This document shows, one piece after another, positions 34,502 through 45,624 of a stretch of 64,000 nucleotides of DNA. Source of the DNA: Tuctoria greenei (Eukaryota; Streptophyta; Magnoliopsida; Poales; Poaceae); the NCBI GenBank assembly GCA_036927565.1, contig JAYESD010000001.1, positions 284,715,560 to 284,779,559 of the forward strand, written 5' to 3'. Position numbers and translations under genes: made by a program. Under the pieces are notes generated by a model. It saw only the letters and a list, made by a program, of their open reading frames with translations, was not told the DNA's origin and did not search any database. Position 1 is the first letter of the stretch. Every line of letters begins with the position of its first letter.

Positions 34502-35944
34502 TGACACCCGGTTTCGAAAATGAACCAAGCGAACGCATATGTGTGCCCAGGACGTTCAACAAGCATACACGAGTGCATTCACATAAGGATATATAGAAAA
34601 TTACCACAGAACAAGATTAATTAAGCACTTTTATTACAAAATTCAGAATATCGTCGAATACAAGCTCTAGTGAATATAAATGACAAGTTTGAACTAATGC
34701 AGCGGAAATAAACTAATAGGGCAAACTAAGCAGCTAAGCAAATAGGGTAGTGTGGCTCCAGGCAACACCACAGGCAAGCTGACGGCAGCACGGCCTAGAA
34801 CTCTGCATTATCATCGTTATACTCCCAATCTAGGTGAGTACATGTCGTACTCAGCAAGTGTGGAAAGTATGACATGTAGCTGATTCAAATGACGAATATA
34901 ATAATGGCTAAGGGCTGAAAAGTACATTAAAACATTTGGAAAACAATATATATTATATGTACGTGAAGTAAACCCATCATAAACCACAATAATTATCATA
35001 GTATAAGTCCATATTACATATCCATCAACATTACTATTAACCATATCCAATGCCATAATTCAATCCATAACCAACCATAACCATATTATCAACCATAAAC
35101 ATTACCAAACCATCCCAAATCCCAAGTTTCCCTCTAATCATGTGAGGGTCCAGGTTGCTCATAACCGGGATGATGGCTATCATGATAGTTTTTAAGACAC
35201 TCTGCAGAGGTTGTACCACTTTAACCACGTGTTTGTGATTTCATCACCTTTAGATGACTATAGAATATCAATTATGCCATCTCACACTTCCTCAGGTGTG
35301 TGGCCAAGAGATCACAAAAAAGCCTTTACAAAGGGACTACTAGCAAGTATGGACCCATTGAGGTTTCACCTGTGTCGATGTCTCCAACTGAGGACATCTT
35401 CAACCAAGGGCCCCCTCTTGTGCCACTTGGATCCCAGGGAGTCCCGCCAACCATATCAAAACCAAATCTAACTCCCCTTCCTTGGTGCGCCAAATGATCC
35501 ACTCAATACTAGCAATACCCGAATTAATCAGCTATGCTGCACCCATACTTGGCCTCGTGGTGGCACTATAAATCCTGGATGGTCGCTCCATGAACCGGTC
35601 CTTAGATCTAAAGCAAGCCAAACCACCATAACTTCCAACCCATCCACATATCATGCTTGTTTAGATCACCCATTACCATATGATATTGACAAGTTCATAT
35701 TAATCATAATATCATGAATGCATAATTAAATGGTATAGTTGTTTTCCCATCCCAATCAATTTAGCGAAGCAAAAAGGTAAAAGGCTCTTCCCGACTCTCT
35801 ACCATATATTCCAGGTGACAAGGGTGGTCAACAAAACTAGTACAATTCCTATCATAGGATTCCCATCAATTTGACACGAGCATGCAGTTTTGCAAACAAA
35901 ACATTTATTTTAGAAACAGGATCAGTATGTTCAAGGACAACTGC
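34502..35944 (-). repeat. Tekay-like element G 3' LTR, outer part
   Basis: Starts TGACACCCGGTTTCG on the plus strand, the inverse of the other LTR end (TGTAACACCC at 57575), so the two form the short inverted termini of one LTR. The interior has AT-rich and CCAT-rich stretches typical of chromovirus LTRs. It is interrupted at 35944 by element I and continues at 56278/56283-57575, for a total near 2.7 kb. No gene is visible; small ORFs inside lack domains. Confidence 0.65.
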
Positions 35945-36061
35945 TGTTGACGGCTCCTAAAATATACTAACAAATCATCCCCGCAACGGCGCCAGAAATG
36001 CTTGTTGATGGCTCCTAAGATATACTAACAAATCATCCCCGGCAACGGCGCCAGAAATGCT
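35945..36061 (-). repeat. Two 58-59 bp U5 extension units with primer sites (I 3' LTR)
   Basis: Units start at 35945 and 36003. Each reads, on the minus strand, AGCATTTC, the tRNA-Asp primer site TGGCGCCGTTGCCGGGG (first unit lacks one G), then ATGATTTGTTAG... to CGTCAACA or CATCAACA. They lie outside the usual LTR end (36062) but inside the target duplication, so they travelled with the element. Confidence 0.8.
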
Positions 36062-37628
36062 TGTTGGTATTTCTTAACACCCTAGATCATCTCCAGTAAA
36101 GAGATGAGATCCGCAAGCGCACAAAAGATACCGTTGTAGCATTTCACCCATGAGTATTCCCAAGGGTATCGTATTTATCCCAAAGGAAGGCAATGGAGTA
36201 AAGTATATACTACTCTTATGGTCAATCTATGGGATACTAATCCATTATCCGGACAGGGGTAAGTTGATAATAGGGGTAGTGTGACACGCACCTAGGCAAT
36301 CTATTCTAAATGGTAAAATGGGTCCTCGAGGGATATTGGATTGAGAGTTAGAGAGTTGCTCCTACAATGCTTCTAATACATATACATAGCCTAAGGTAGA
36401 TACTAATGGTCATGTCAATGATGAATTCCTATGCAATGCTATTCAACACATCGGGCACGAGCTTACCCCTAGCAATACTAGGGCGACTCCCGCCAAGAGC
36501 TTGTGGCATATCCGAATGTGGAGGATTACAAAGGACAGATAGGGTTGTCACCACCTACTGCCTAACTCTTCAATTCGTGGGTCTACGAGACATCCAATGC
36601 TACTTAAATACCCTAGCACCATGCTATCATACAAGGCAAATACCTTAGGAGCCATGGCACAAGCCATCCTAAGGCAATGACTAACCTAAACATCATTGAA
36701 CCAATGTTGAAGCATAGCATAAGTCCTTCATATTAACATGATCATATCATAACTACATAAACTATAGTGGGGGGTCTATAGTGTTTACGACCATAAGATG
36801 TGATCATGAGAGTGAAATCATAAAGACTATACCTTCCACATACATGGACTCCACAATCAAACAAGAAACGCTTTGTCCAAGTATGCGTATAAAAGAAGAC
36901 TAAAGATAATATCTTTATTGAGCACAAAGTCACAAATATAAGAAGGAATACATAAGCCATACCTTTCCCAATGTGGAATTGGGAAGAGAGACTCCTTCTA
37001 CTCCTTTCCCAATTTGGACTTGGGACTAGAGGCTCTCCTCTCTACATCCTAACTCCTCTAAGGACTATGGAAGATAGTGTATACAATAGAATGATGCCCA
37101 AGTGGTGTGTGTTGAAGTGAGGGGTATGGGGTCCTATTTATACTAGTGTTGAGGTCGGTTCCCGCCACCAAAAGCACGCGAATCAGTCACCATTGACTCC
37201 AGGGAGCTGGGAGGAGCCAACACGTGGAGGCTGACAGAGTTTGGTGCAAAGACCAGGTCGGCCGACCCCCTGGTTCGGCCGACCTGGTCATTGCACTGTT
37301 TCTCGTGTGCTTTCTCCAGGTGGCTGCTAGGTGGGTCCCATTGATGTATATGAGTGATACACCATTGGATCTCCTTGGATACTTCTATTTGTGGACCATT
37401 TGATCCATGGGATGCCACGTGTCGTTGCCTGATTGGCTGGGATGATATTTTATAGGATTGGTCCCTCTACATTTCCTCATTTCCTGCATAAAATGCTGCA
37501 TACACATATTTCTCCAAGTCCAAGTGGAATTGGGTTAGATAGAAAGGTGATGTGTGCAAGAAATGACAAATCCTTCACATAATTGAGTTAAATTGACGGA
37601 TGAAATTGGTATATAACAGCCGTCAACA
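36062..37628 (-). repeat. Element I 3' LTR
   Basis: TGTTGGTATTTC to GCCGTCAACA on the plus strand (1567 bp). TATA box (minus) at 37134-37146. U3 contains two facing palindromes, GGTCGGCCGACC and GGTTCGGCCGACC (37255-37290). It matches 54875-56277, which lacks about 130 bp of U5. Confidence 0.85.
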
Positions 37629-37643
37629 AACTCCCCCAAGCTT
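37629..37643 (-). other. Polypurine tract of element I
   Basis: Minus strand AAGCTTGGGGGAGTT directly abuts the LTR. This is the plus-strand primer position and fixes the orientation of I. Confidence 0.85.
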
Positions 37644-39232
37644 ATCCTTTGCTCGTCCCGAGCAAAGTCAAGACTTTTGGTTGATGATCAGGAGTTGCTA
37701 TAATATCTTATTTTCAAAAGTATCTAATGCACAACAAGATACTCTACCTAGTACTGTAGAAATTGGCTATGATACCCTACCTTTCTTAAGTTATCATGGG
37801 GCTTATGCTTTTTCATATTCATGAGTAGTTGAAAGGTAGAATAGCAAATGGAGCAAACATAGCCTAGAAATCAAGTTCCACTTAAATCCCAGGGAATTCA
37901 ATTTAGATATTAAGTACCTCAATTTGACTCTCTCAGTCACTTCTTTGTGGATAGTGGAAATATTTCCTCACCAAAGCATTGTGCCTCTACTATTCCTACT
38001 CATTGAATATGGCTTGTATGTGGAGCTTGGTAAGGAAAGTAAGTAGGCATATTTGCATCACATATATTGCTAAGTCAAAAGAGTAAGCCTTAGGAGATTT
38101 CAAAGCAAAACTTTTTGATTCAAGACTAGTGCATGTGTGATGGAGTGGAAGTGGATGTGGATACTTGAGATAACTCCTTTTTTGTATATTCTCACTTTCT
38201 TTTGCAGGGATGAAACATGGCTACTTTTCTTTTCTCTTTTTTGTTTTTGTTTTCTCATGCTTATGATGTAAGCATGCTCTTTTTTTTTTCATTTTCTTTT
38301 TGTAGCCATGTCTTCTACTTCCTTTCTTTGTAATGAATTTTGAAGAGAGTGCTAAACATGAATAACATGGGGTTTCTCTTTTTGTTGTGGTATGGTGGAT
38401 ATGATGGACGTTTTGCTTACTTCTAATGTAGAAGTATAGCATGTGCAAGTGAAGTCTTGAATTCAAAAAGAGTTGAATGACTTCTCACATAGGTCTATAC
38501 TAGTTTGACTAGGCTCAATGTGAAAGCAAATAGCATATGCATAAGGTTTTGTCTATGTATGAATATCATATGGCTTTGGTAGGTATTTCCAATCAAATGA
38601 GGGAAACTTAAATCTTGATAGAATTTCTCCGGAAATCTATGTTTTACTTTCAAACTAGGACTAGCAGCCCTATTATTAATTCTAATCTTGCAACAACCTA
38701 GAATTAGATTAAGCTTTTGCTACCCACAACTTCCAAATTAAGGTAAAAGTATTTCAAACCAATGAAAGAAATATCCAGAGAGTAGCAAGTTGTAAACTAG
38801 AGACTTAGGAAAATAAAACAGAGCAACAATTCATCATTTCATCTATGTGAATTCTAAATCATTCTTACCGCACATCTTTATTTGATAAGCAAAGCAAATC
38901 TAAGTTCCTATTTTTATGTTTTTTTTTTAGATGCATGGTGGATGGTGAATGAATGGAAAGTAAACATGCAATGGATGATTTGAAATAAAAATGCAGTGGG
39001 TGTGATACAAGTTACCCCAAGTGGGGGTCCTCCCCCAAGCTTATTATTGATCAAGGTCCGTGACAGGGGTTGAAACCCTAACAACGGAGGTAGGCCATGA
39101 GTTGGCCTATCGTTGCAGCATAGCTTTGACAATGGAGGGTTGAGTGTTGATTGTTGTGTTGCCTCCCATGGACACCATGAGTGTGGTTGAATAGAGTGTT
39201 TTCGATGTTGATCGTCCGCACATCAGGGTCCC

Positions 39233-39468
39233 CATGTGTTGGGTGTGATTTGTCATTCCTTGGCTAGGATAATGATAACATTTAGATCCAACAGAATGAC
39301 GTGCACTCAACATACATTGAGTATGTTTCGTCATTCTTTGGCTAAGGTGTATCATATCTTTTTGCCATAAGGGAGTGACATGTGCCCAACATGCATTGGG
39401 TATGATCAGTTGTTCCTTGGGTAAGGTACAACATACCTTCTAGCCACATAGGAACAACTTGCACCCAA
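39233..39468. repeat. Three tandem units of about 79 bp
   Basis: Units start at 39233, 39311 and 39390, each beginning CAT(G/A)(C/T)(A/G)TTG(A/G)G(T/A) and ending GCAC(C/T)CAA-like. They share TCATTC(C/T)TTGGCTA. Divergence between units is high, so the duplication is old. Confidence 0.6.
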
Positions 39469-39784
39469 TGATGGTGGAAAATCCCTTGAGCTTGAATGAG
39501 TTCTTAGAATAGTTGAGAGCATAATGCTCTCACCAATTCATGGAAGCCCATTGGTTGCTCATGGAGGGTTCCCATTTCAAATCTCTATCCTCGTATAGTT
39601 ATGATTGACCTTCGGGCATAATTTCCGATAGGTAGCAACCATCCTCATTTACTCCTTGGCCAAGAGATGTTGAAATGAGATCCTCTAGGGATCCCAACAA
39701 TCAGCTTCTTGAATGTCTGCATAGTAATATTACTCCTGCAAACTTCCCTTCTTGAATAGAGAGGGATGGTTAGCTCCCGATAAT

Positions 39785-39831
39785 TGTACAAATGAAAGTT
39801 CGGGTTAGGTAACCGAACTTTCATTTGTACA
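39785..39831. repeat. Perfect 19 bp inverted repeat (hairpin)
   Basis: Left arm TGTACAAATGAAAGTTCGG (39785-39803), 9-base loop, right arm its exact complement (39813-39831). It could form a stable hairpin in RNA or be a tiny fold-back remnant. No T-run follows and terminators of this kind are not expected in a plant nuclear element. Confidence 0.75.
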
Positions 39832-42014
39832 TATGGGGAAGAACAAAATCAAAGATGCATTGGTTCCAATGTCAAGTGTATCCAGATCAATGTGTTATTC
39901 ATTGATAAGAGTGGAGCTTTATGGATAATTCATGTTGCATATTTTCTAAAGCTCCTACCCATAGCAATGCATGTGATAGAAATACACTATATGGATCCCT
40001 ACACCTTTTAAAGTTTCTAACCATTCTAGCTTTCAAGAGCAAATTTTTATCATTTAGACCATGACAAACAAGATTCTCAATTTTATCCTCCTGAACCTCA
40101 CTAGGAATTTGAAATTTAGTGACTCCTCCTAAAAATGCAATTCAATTTCAGAGCAAGGATATCACTTATTCCTAGGAGTTTGAAATCTAGTGACACCATC
40201 TATGCATGAAGCTCAATTAAAAATTATGGCTGTCACTATGCCCAAGTTCCTATATGCCAATTCACCGATTAAGTCATGCCCAAAAGTTTTGTTTTCTAAA
40301 CCTCCACAAAAATGACTAAGTTTGCAAAACAATTCTTAAAGGATTCTAGGTACTTGTTTGTGATTTTTCCAAGTAAGGTGGGATTTCCTTTTGGAGATCC
40401 AAAAGTCAATACCCACGCTTAATCGTGTGAGGATGCTTGAGAATTGAATGATGAGGAAGTGTCAACTTTCCTCACAAATGCAAGCAAATACATTCAATTC
40501 TATGGCAAACCAAACAATGAAAAATTCTAAACTCATACCTCATTTGAAGAGCAGTTGGTGACGAAGGTCTTCGTGTGAGAAACTCACAACCTTGATTTTC
40601 GTCGTATGTTTGATGGTTGATGTCAAATGCCAAGTTGAGATTGGATTTGGCAATGGATTTGGTTCTGGCTCCTCCATTGGGTCATCATCTTGAACATTTC
40701 TCTTCCTCAAACTCAAAATGAGTTTGAAGGAGAGAAGTGTTCTCAAATCCTCTCAATGGTTACTTGAGCTTGATGAAACCTTCCACTTTCTTGCCATACC
40801 ACCTCTTCACAATTTTGACCTAGCTGCACTTTAATCAAGAACACACAAAACAACTCGATAACGGGTTACGTTAGCCAAAAGCAAATTGAACCCGATTTTC
40901 AAATTGTCTTGCCCAGCTTGAAATAACTTGTAAATGCAATGAGGGTCAAAGCAAATCTTTTTGGTTTGAACTAGGAAGCTAAATTCAAGTGGTCATGCAC
41001 GTAGTTCATATCCAATTAAATTTCTCCCCTAATTCAAATTTTTAGTTTTATGATGGTTGGAAATTTTACTTTCCAACATGCAAGTGTGGAATTTCAAACA
41101 TGCAAATGCAAGGGTTGATGCAATTTGGAAAACAAATATGAGATAACTACCAATTAACCTATTGGCAAGGACTCACCGAATTTTTGAAATCCGATGAGTA
41201 GGACTTACCTCCGTTCTGTTTAGCGCGCTGAATTGTTGACCAATCTCGGAGTTGAAGATGTGGACGATTTCTTCTGTTTTGACATGCCACACTCATTTGG
41301 CTGTCATTTGGATATATGGGCCACATGGTGGCCCTAGCCCCTCCCCGTTGTATTGATATGGACATGTTGTTGTAGCGACGAGTTCTCCCTCTTGAATGTA
41401 TTCCTTCATGAACATGGTGAGGCTTTGTCCTTCTTAGGGGTGTCACTCTGACCATATTGATATTCCATTGAATCAACCCATACGTTGATCATGGGTCAAA
41501 GGCTTCCTTGGGCATGATGACATGTGGACTCCACAATCAAACAAGAAACGCTTCATCCACAATGTCATTTGCCCTAGGTTGAATGGGTTTGGTCGAAGTG
41601 TGGGAATCCCAACAAGTGATGTGGGAAATCTTGGACTTTGAATGCTCCTTAATTTCTTATCCTTGGCCAAGATCTTCATGTGAATATTGTCTTTATTTCT
41701 GCTTGGCCAAGATACTTCAAGGTAGGCTAGTTGAACTTAAATCCCTTGGAAAGCCATAGCCTCCTTGAATACAAGGGTGATGTTAATTCCACCCTTGACC
41801 TCCTTGTGAATGGTAGCCATTGGAGATGTTGTTTGAAAAAGGTCCTCATGGGTCTTAGGGAAATAATTCCCACGCGTCCCATGATGACATGGATTTTCAC
41901 CAATCATGTGAATATCCACGACTTGGATTATCCAAACAAATCTCCAACGACTTGGATATTCATGATACTTCAATGGGAGGTGTAGTTCCATAACTAGCAT
42001 ATCCACCTTGTGAA

Positions 42015-42019
42015 GTGGT
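42015..42019. repeat. Target-site duplication of element H, left copy (GTGGT)
   Basis: GTGGT precedes TGAAAGCATC here and follows CCTTACA at 54195-54199. Confidence 0.9.
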
Positions 42020-43423
42020 TGAAAGCATCTAGGCCCCCATGAGGTATGGTTTCGGTGATTAATGACAACCATTGGATTTTACTAATGAATTTGTGAATGC
42101 AAGGTCCCCATAATCACTCAATAAAATGAAATCAATATGTCACTGGAGACCCCTAACAATCAATGTATGAGATCAAATCAATGATATGAAGACAAGAAGT
42201 GAAAGCTCTTATGTCAAAGTCATTCAACTTTAAATTGACCACATTCAATGCTTAAAGATCATCAGAAATTCCTTTGCAAAAATGTTAAAGAGGTCAATCG
42301 AGCAAGACACAAAAAATTCACTTAGAAACAACCCGAAGCAAACAAAATCAACTCACCGGATCAACCGATGATTCCTCAGAATAACACATCGGTCGAGTTG
42401 GTTCAACTGAAGAAAAATACCTCAGAACAAAGTACTCACCGTATCATCCGATGTGAATGGCTCAGCAACATCGGTCCATCAGTACAGTTTGCAAGATCAT
42501 TGGAACAAGTGTAGCACCGGATCATCCGATGTACAGAGAAGCATACATCGGCCGATTACTCCAGTAAGCATCAAGTTTGAGTAAATTCTGGAGGAAGAGC
42601 CACCGGATCATCTGATGAGAAGACAGGATCAACATCGGTCTAACAACGGTCATATCTGACACAATGACGTCAGCTAAAGTAACTTGACCGATGATAACTA
42701 AAGGGGAGACATTGGATCATCTGGTGTTCACAGTAATGTTCTGTCAGCCTACTTTTCCAACGGCTATTTCGGGGTGGCTGGCTATAAATACCCCCTAAAC
42801 CGGTCATTTCGACAAGTCTTGATCACCAGACACTATCAACACATCCACAAGCGTTCAAGACCAAGAGCAATCACTTCCACACCATTTCGATCATCTATAC
42901 ACCAAGATTTAGGCTAGAACTAGCTAGAGAGAGAGCTTGTGTGCCTCCATTCTGGGTGAGTGGACTCTCTAGGATAGTGTGAGAGCCTCAAGGGAGTGCC
43001 CTTGGTGTTTGTAACTGTGATAAGACTTCCGGAGCTTGCCAAGGCATGTGTGGAAGCCCGTAAGGTCGAAGTTGTACAAGGCTTGAGCTCCACCTTGCCA
43101 AAGGAGGCAAACGGAGAGGAATAGTGAAGACCCATTGTCTTGGTGACTTGGGTGTGGCAAAACCCTTTGGTGGGTGCCACAACGTGGACTTAGGAAGATC
43201 TTGATGATCTTGCCGAACCACGGGATAAATCCTTGTCTCCTCGGGAGTTTGCATCCTTCTCCTTTCCCTTACTTTTATGCATTTTATATTCCGCGAAGTT
43301 TCTTTCTACTAGAATGCATAGATAGTGTGCGTAGGGAATTGGGCCTTAGAAATTAAGTTTCTTTGCTTAGAATTTTTCGAAGAAAGCCCAATTCACCCCC
43401 CTCTTGGGCATTCGGTCCTTACA
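42020..43423 (+). repeat. Element H 5' LTR
   Basis: 1404 bp, TGAAAGCATC to CGGTCCTTACA. TATA box TATAAATA at 42783. Upstream of it lies the CCGGATCATCCGATG motif array (about 42355-42735). It matches 52789-54194. Confidence 0.95.
42355..42735 (+). promoter_or_regulatory. U3 motif array of element H
   Basis: Motifs like CACCGGATCATCCGATG (near 42355, 42430, 42512, 42600, 42708, some with one or two changes) alternate with CATCGGTC(G/C)A (near 42388, 42469, 42547, 42634), about every 80 bp. The last is about 50 bp from the TATA box. Palindrome-rich modules just upstream of the core promoter are a recorded Sirevirus feature. The same array is at about 53125-53500. Confidence 0.7.
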
Positions 43424-43425
43424 AT

Positions 43426-43437
43426 TGGTATCAGAGC
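43426..43437 (+). other. Primer-binding site of element H (tRNA-iMet)
   Basis: TGGTATCAGAGC, a perfect complement of the initiator tRNA-Met 3' end, two bases after the LTR. Confidence 0.93.
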
Positions 43438-43483
43438 AAGGTTGCTCATAGGATCATTCTAGCTTCACCGCTAGAGAGCTAAA

Positions 43484-45610
43484 ATGGCCAAGGTTGGGGG
43501 TTCGGTTCCTATCTTCGAGGGCAAGAACTTTGCCTATTGGAAAGCACGCATGCGCGCTTATCTAGAGGCTATTGCTCCTGAAGTATGGGAAGCGACCCAC
43601 ACGGGGTTTGGAGAACACAATTATGTTGGTGATCAAATAAAATGGGATGCTAAAGCTAGGAATGCAATCTATGAATGTATTAGTCAAGATGTATTTGCTA
43701 GAATTGCTAGTAAAAAAAAAGCTTGTGAAATTTGGGCTTGCTTAATAGAAATTCATGAGGGCTCTTCTCATGTCAAGGAATTAAAGTATCACATGCTTAA
43801 AGCCAAATATGATGAATTTAAAATGCTTCCTCATGAAAATGTCAATGAAATGTTCTCTCGCTTGAATGTTCTTATTGAATAAATCAATGCTCTTGACATT
43901 GCTTCTCTTGGCAAGGGACTCATCAACCGCAAGATCCTCATGCTCCTTCCCAAGCTGAAGTACAACATCATCAACTCCATGCTCCAAAAAGAGTCAGTTG
44001 ACCACATTGAAGTTTCGGAGCTCATTAGAGAAATACATGCTCATGAGATGAGTGTACTTGGGATGATGGAGCAATCATCTTCAAAGACAATTGCTCTAAA
44101 GGCCTCCACCAAGAAAACAAGCCACAAGAGGAAGAAGGTGGTTGAGCCTAGCTCAAGTGAAGAAGAACAAGCATCAAGTGAAGATGATGATGATGAGCTT
44201 GCGTTGATGATGAGAAAGTTCTCACGCTTGAACTGCAAGATCACTAAGAAGGGATACACATTTGATCCTAAGAAGAGAGCATTTCTACCAAGGAGAGATG
44301 ATCACAAGACTTGCTACAATTGTGGTGATCAAGGCCACATCTCCTATGATTGTCCAAGACCGGACAAACGAAGAGAGAACCACAAGAGCATGCATCGCAA
44401 GCTTGAGGGAAGTGATGATGATGAAGAAGAAGCCAAACCAAAGCCAAGATACTTTGGGAAGAAGAAACATGACAAGGGAAAGAAGGCAAGGCTCTTCCCA
44501 AAGAAGAGAAATGGCCCACAAAAGGTGTTCATGTGTGAGGCAAATGAATGGGTCACCGACGAAGAAACAAGTGATGAAGAGAGTGAAGAGGAAGAAGAAA
44601 GCTTGGCCGGCCTCGCCATCGCCAACAATGATGATGCACCTCTTCATCCACCGCCCATGTGCCTCATGGCAAAAGGTAACACCAAGGTATGTGATGACTC
44701 TAGCGATGATGAGCTTTCCCCCGATGATTTAACTTCTTTGATAAATGAATATCATGCTATCATTAAGAGGGAAAAGAGTAAGGTTAAAGTGCTTGAAGAA
44801 ACTCGTGCTAAACTTGAGAGTGCTAACCTTGATTTGGTTGACAAGTATGAAAGCATACTCAAAGAGCATGACACGCTCAAATCCCATGTCAAGCGAATTG
44901 AGGAATAAAAGGCTAAAATCAAGATAGATAATCATGAACTTAACCTAGCACACCAAACACTCTTGGAAGAGCACAACAAGTTAATACAAGAACATCAAAC
45001 ACTTAACCTTGCTCATGACATGCTTGATCAAGAATTGAAAAATATGAAGAAGCAAACTCTTAATGATAACATGTCCATTACTTCTCATGCGACTAATGCT
45101 TTGCACAAGTCTTTGCCTTTGAAAGCTAATGCTAGGGAGAACGACTTGTTGGAAGAAATTGAGAGTCTCCGCACTAGTGTGGCTAGACTTTCAAAAGGAG
45201 AAGTCAAGCACAAGGAAATCCTCTTCCAACAAGCAAAGGCCTTCAACAAGAGAGGACTTGGATCCTTCCCGGTGCCTAACAAAGGAAAGGTGCCCTCACC
45301 GGAGCTAAGAACAAGCTTCATCAAGGAAGTTGGTTCTTATTGCCAACATTGTGAGGTCACCGGTCACCACACAAGGGAGTGTCCTCTTCCTAACCGACCT
45401 TCTCCAAAATTGCCTACTAATTACAAATCTACTTTCAATGATCGCTATTATCTCTTGAGTAAAGTACATGGCAAGGTGAAGGCAAGGTTCATTGGCAAAG
45501 ACCTGAAGGGCATGAAGGGGAAGCTCCCCAAGCAACTTTGGGTCCCAAAAACACTTGTATCACACATACAAGGACCTAAGTTGGCTTGGGTGCCTAAAGT
45601 CAAAAATTGA
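43484..45610 (+). pseudogene. gag: Element H gag (two in-frame stops)
   Basis: ATG at 43484. N-terminal copia gag domain (FAYWKARMRAYL, KEIW-like region KACEIWACL). Then an acidic linker, zinc knuckle CYNCGDQGHISYDC (about 44310-44351), a very acidic and lysine-rich region, a long coiled coil (about 44740-45230), and a second knuckle CQHCEVTGHHTREC (about 45340-45381). TAA at 43880-43882 and TAA at 44906-44908 interrupt one otherwise continuous frame. It ends at TGA 45608-45610, shortly before pol, which is in another frame. Two zinc knuckles with a coiled coil between are shared with element A gag and typical of Sireviruses. Confidence 0.9.
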
Positions 45611-45624
45611 ATTCATGTGTGTAG

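Larger units (their letters stand above)
37644..42014 (-). other. Element I internal region, non-coding
   Basis: About 4.4 kb with no recognisable retroelement domain. All ORFs are under 115 codons and mostly lack ATG starts. A second GTGGGGG...CCCCCAAGCTT stretch lies near 39000-39050. It holds a 79 bp tandem repeat (39233-39468), a 19 bp perfect hairpin (39785-39831), and near 41515-41555 a stretch like the LTR phrase GACTCCACAATCAAACAAG also seen at 36850 and 55510. This is the profile of a large retrotransposon derivative. Confidence 0.6.

Noticed and set aside
34816..35056. Small frame in the AT-rich part of LTR G as a possible gene
   Set aside because: Repetitive CCAT/AACCAT-like sequence within an LTR, no domain.
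38221..38466. Lysine-rich minus-strand frame (ends KKRKEK)
   Set aside because: Produced by a T-rich stretch in the non-coding interior of I; no start context or domain.
42920..43254. Three overlapping minus-strand frames in the H LTR, repeated at 53691-54053
   Set aside because: They are shadows in LTR sequence transcribed in the other direction, without domains or support beyond LTR identity.
44262..44732. 156-codon plus-strand frame and several minus-strand frames within H gag
   Set aside because: Shadows of the acidic, lysine-rich part of gag, whose own frame has the zinc knuckles.
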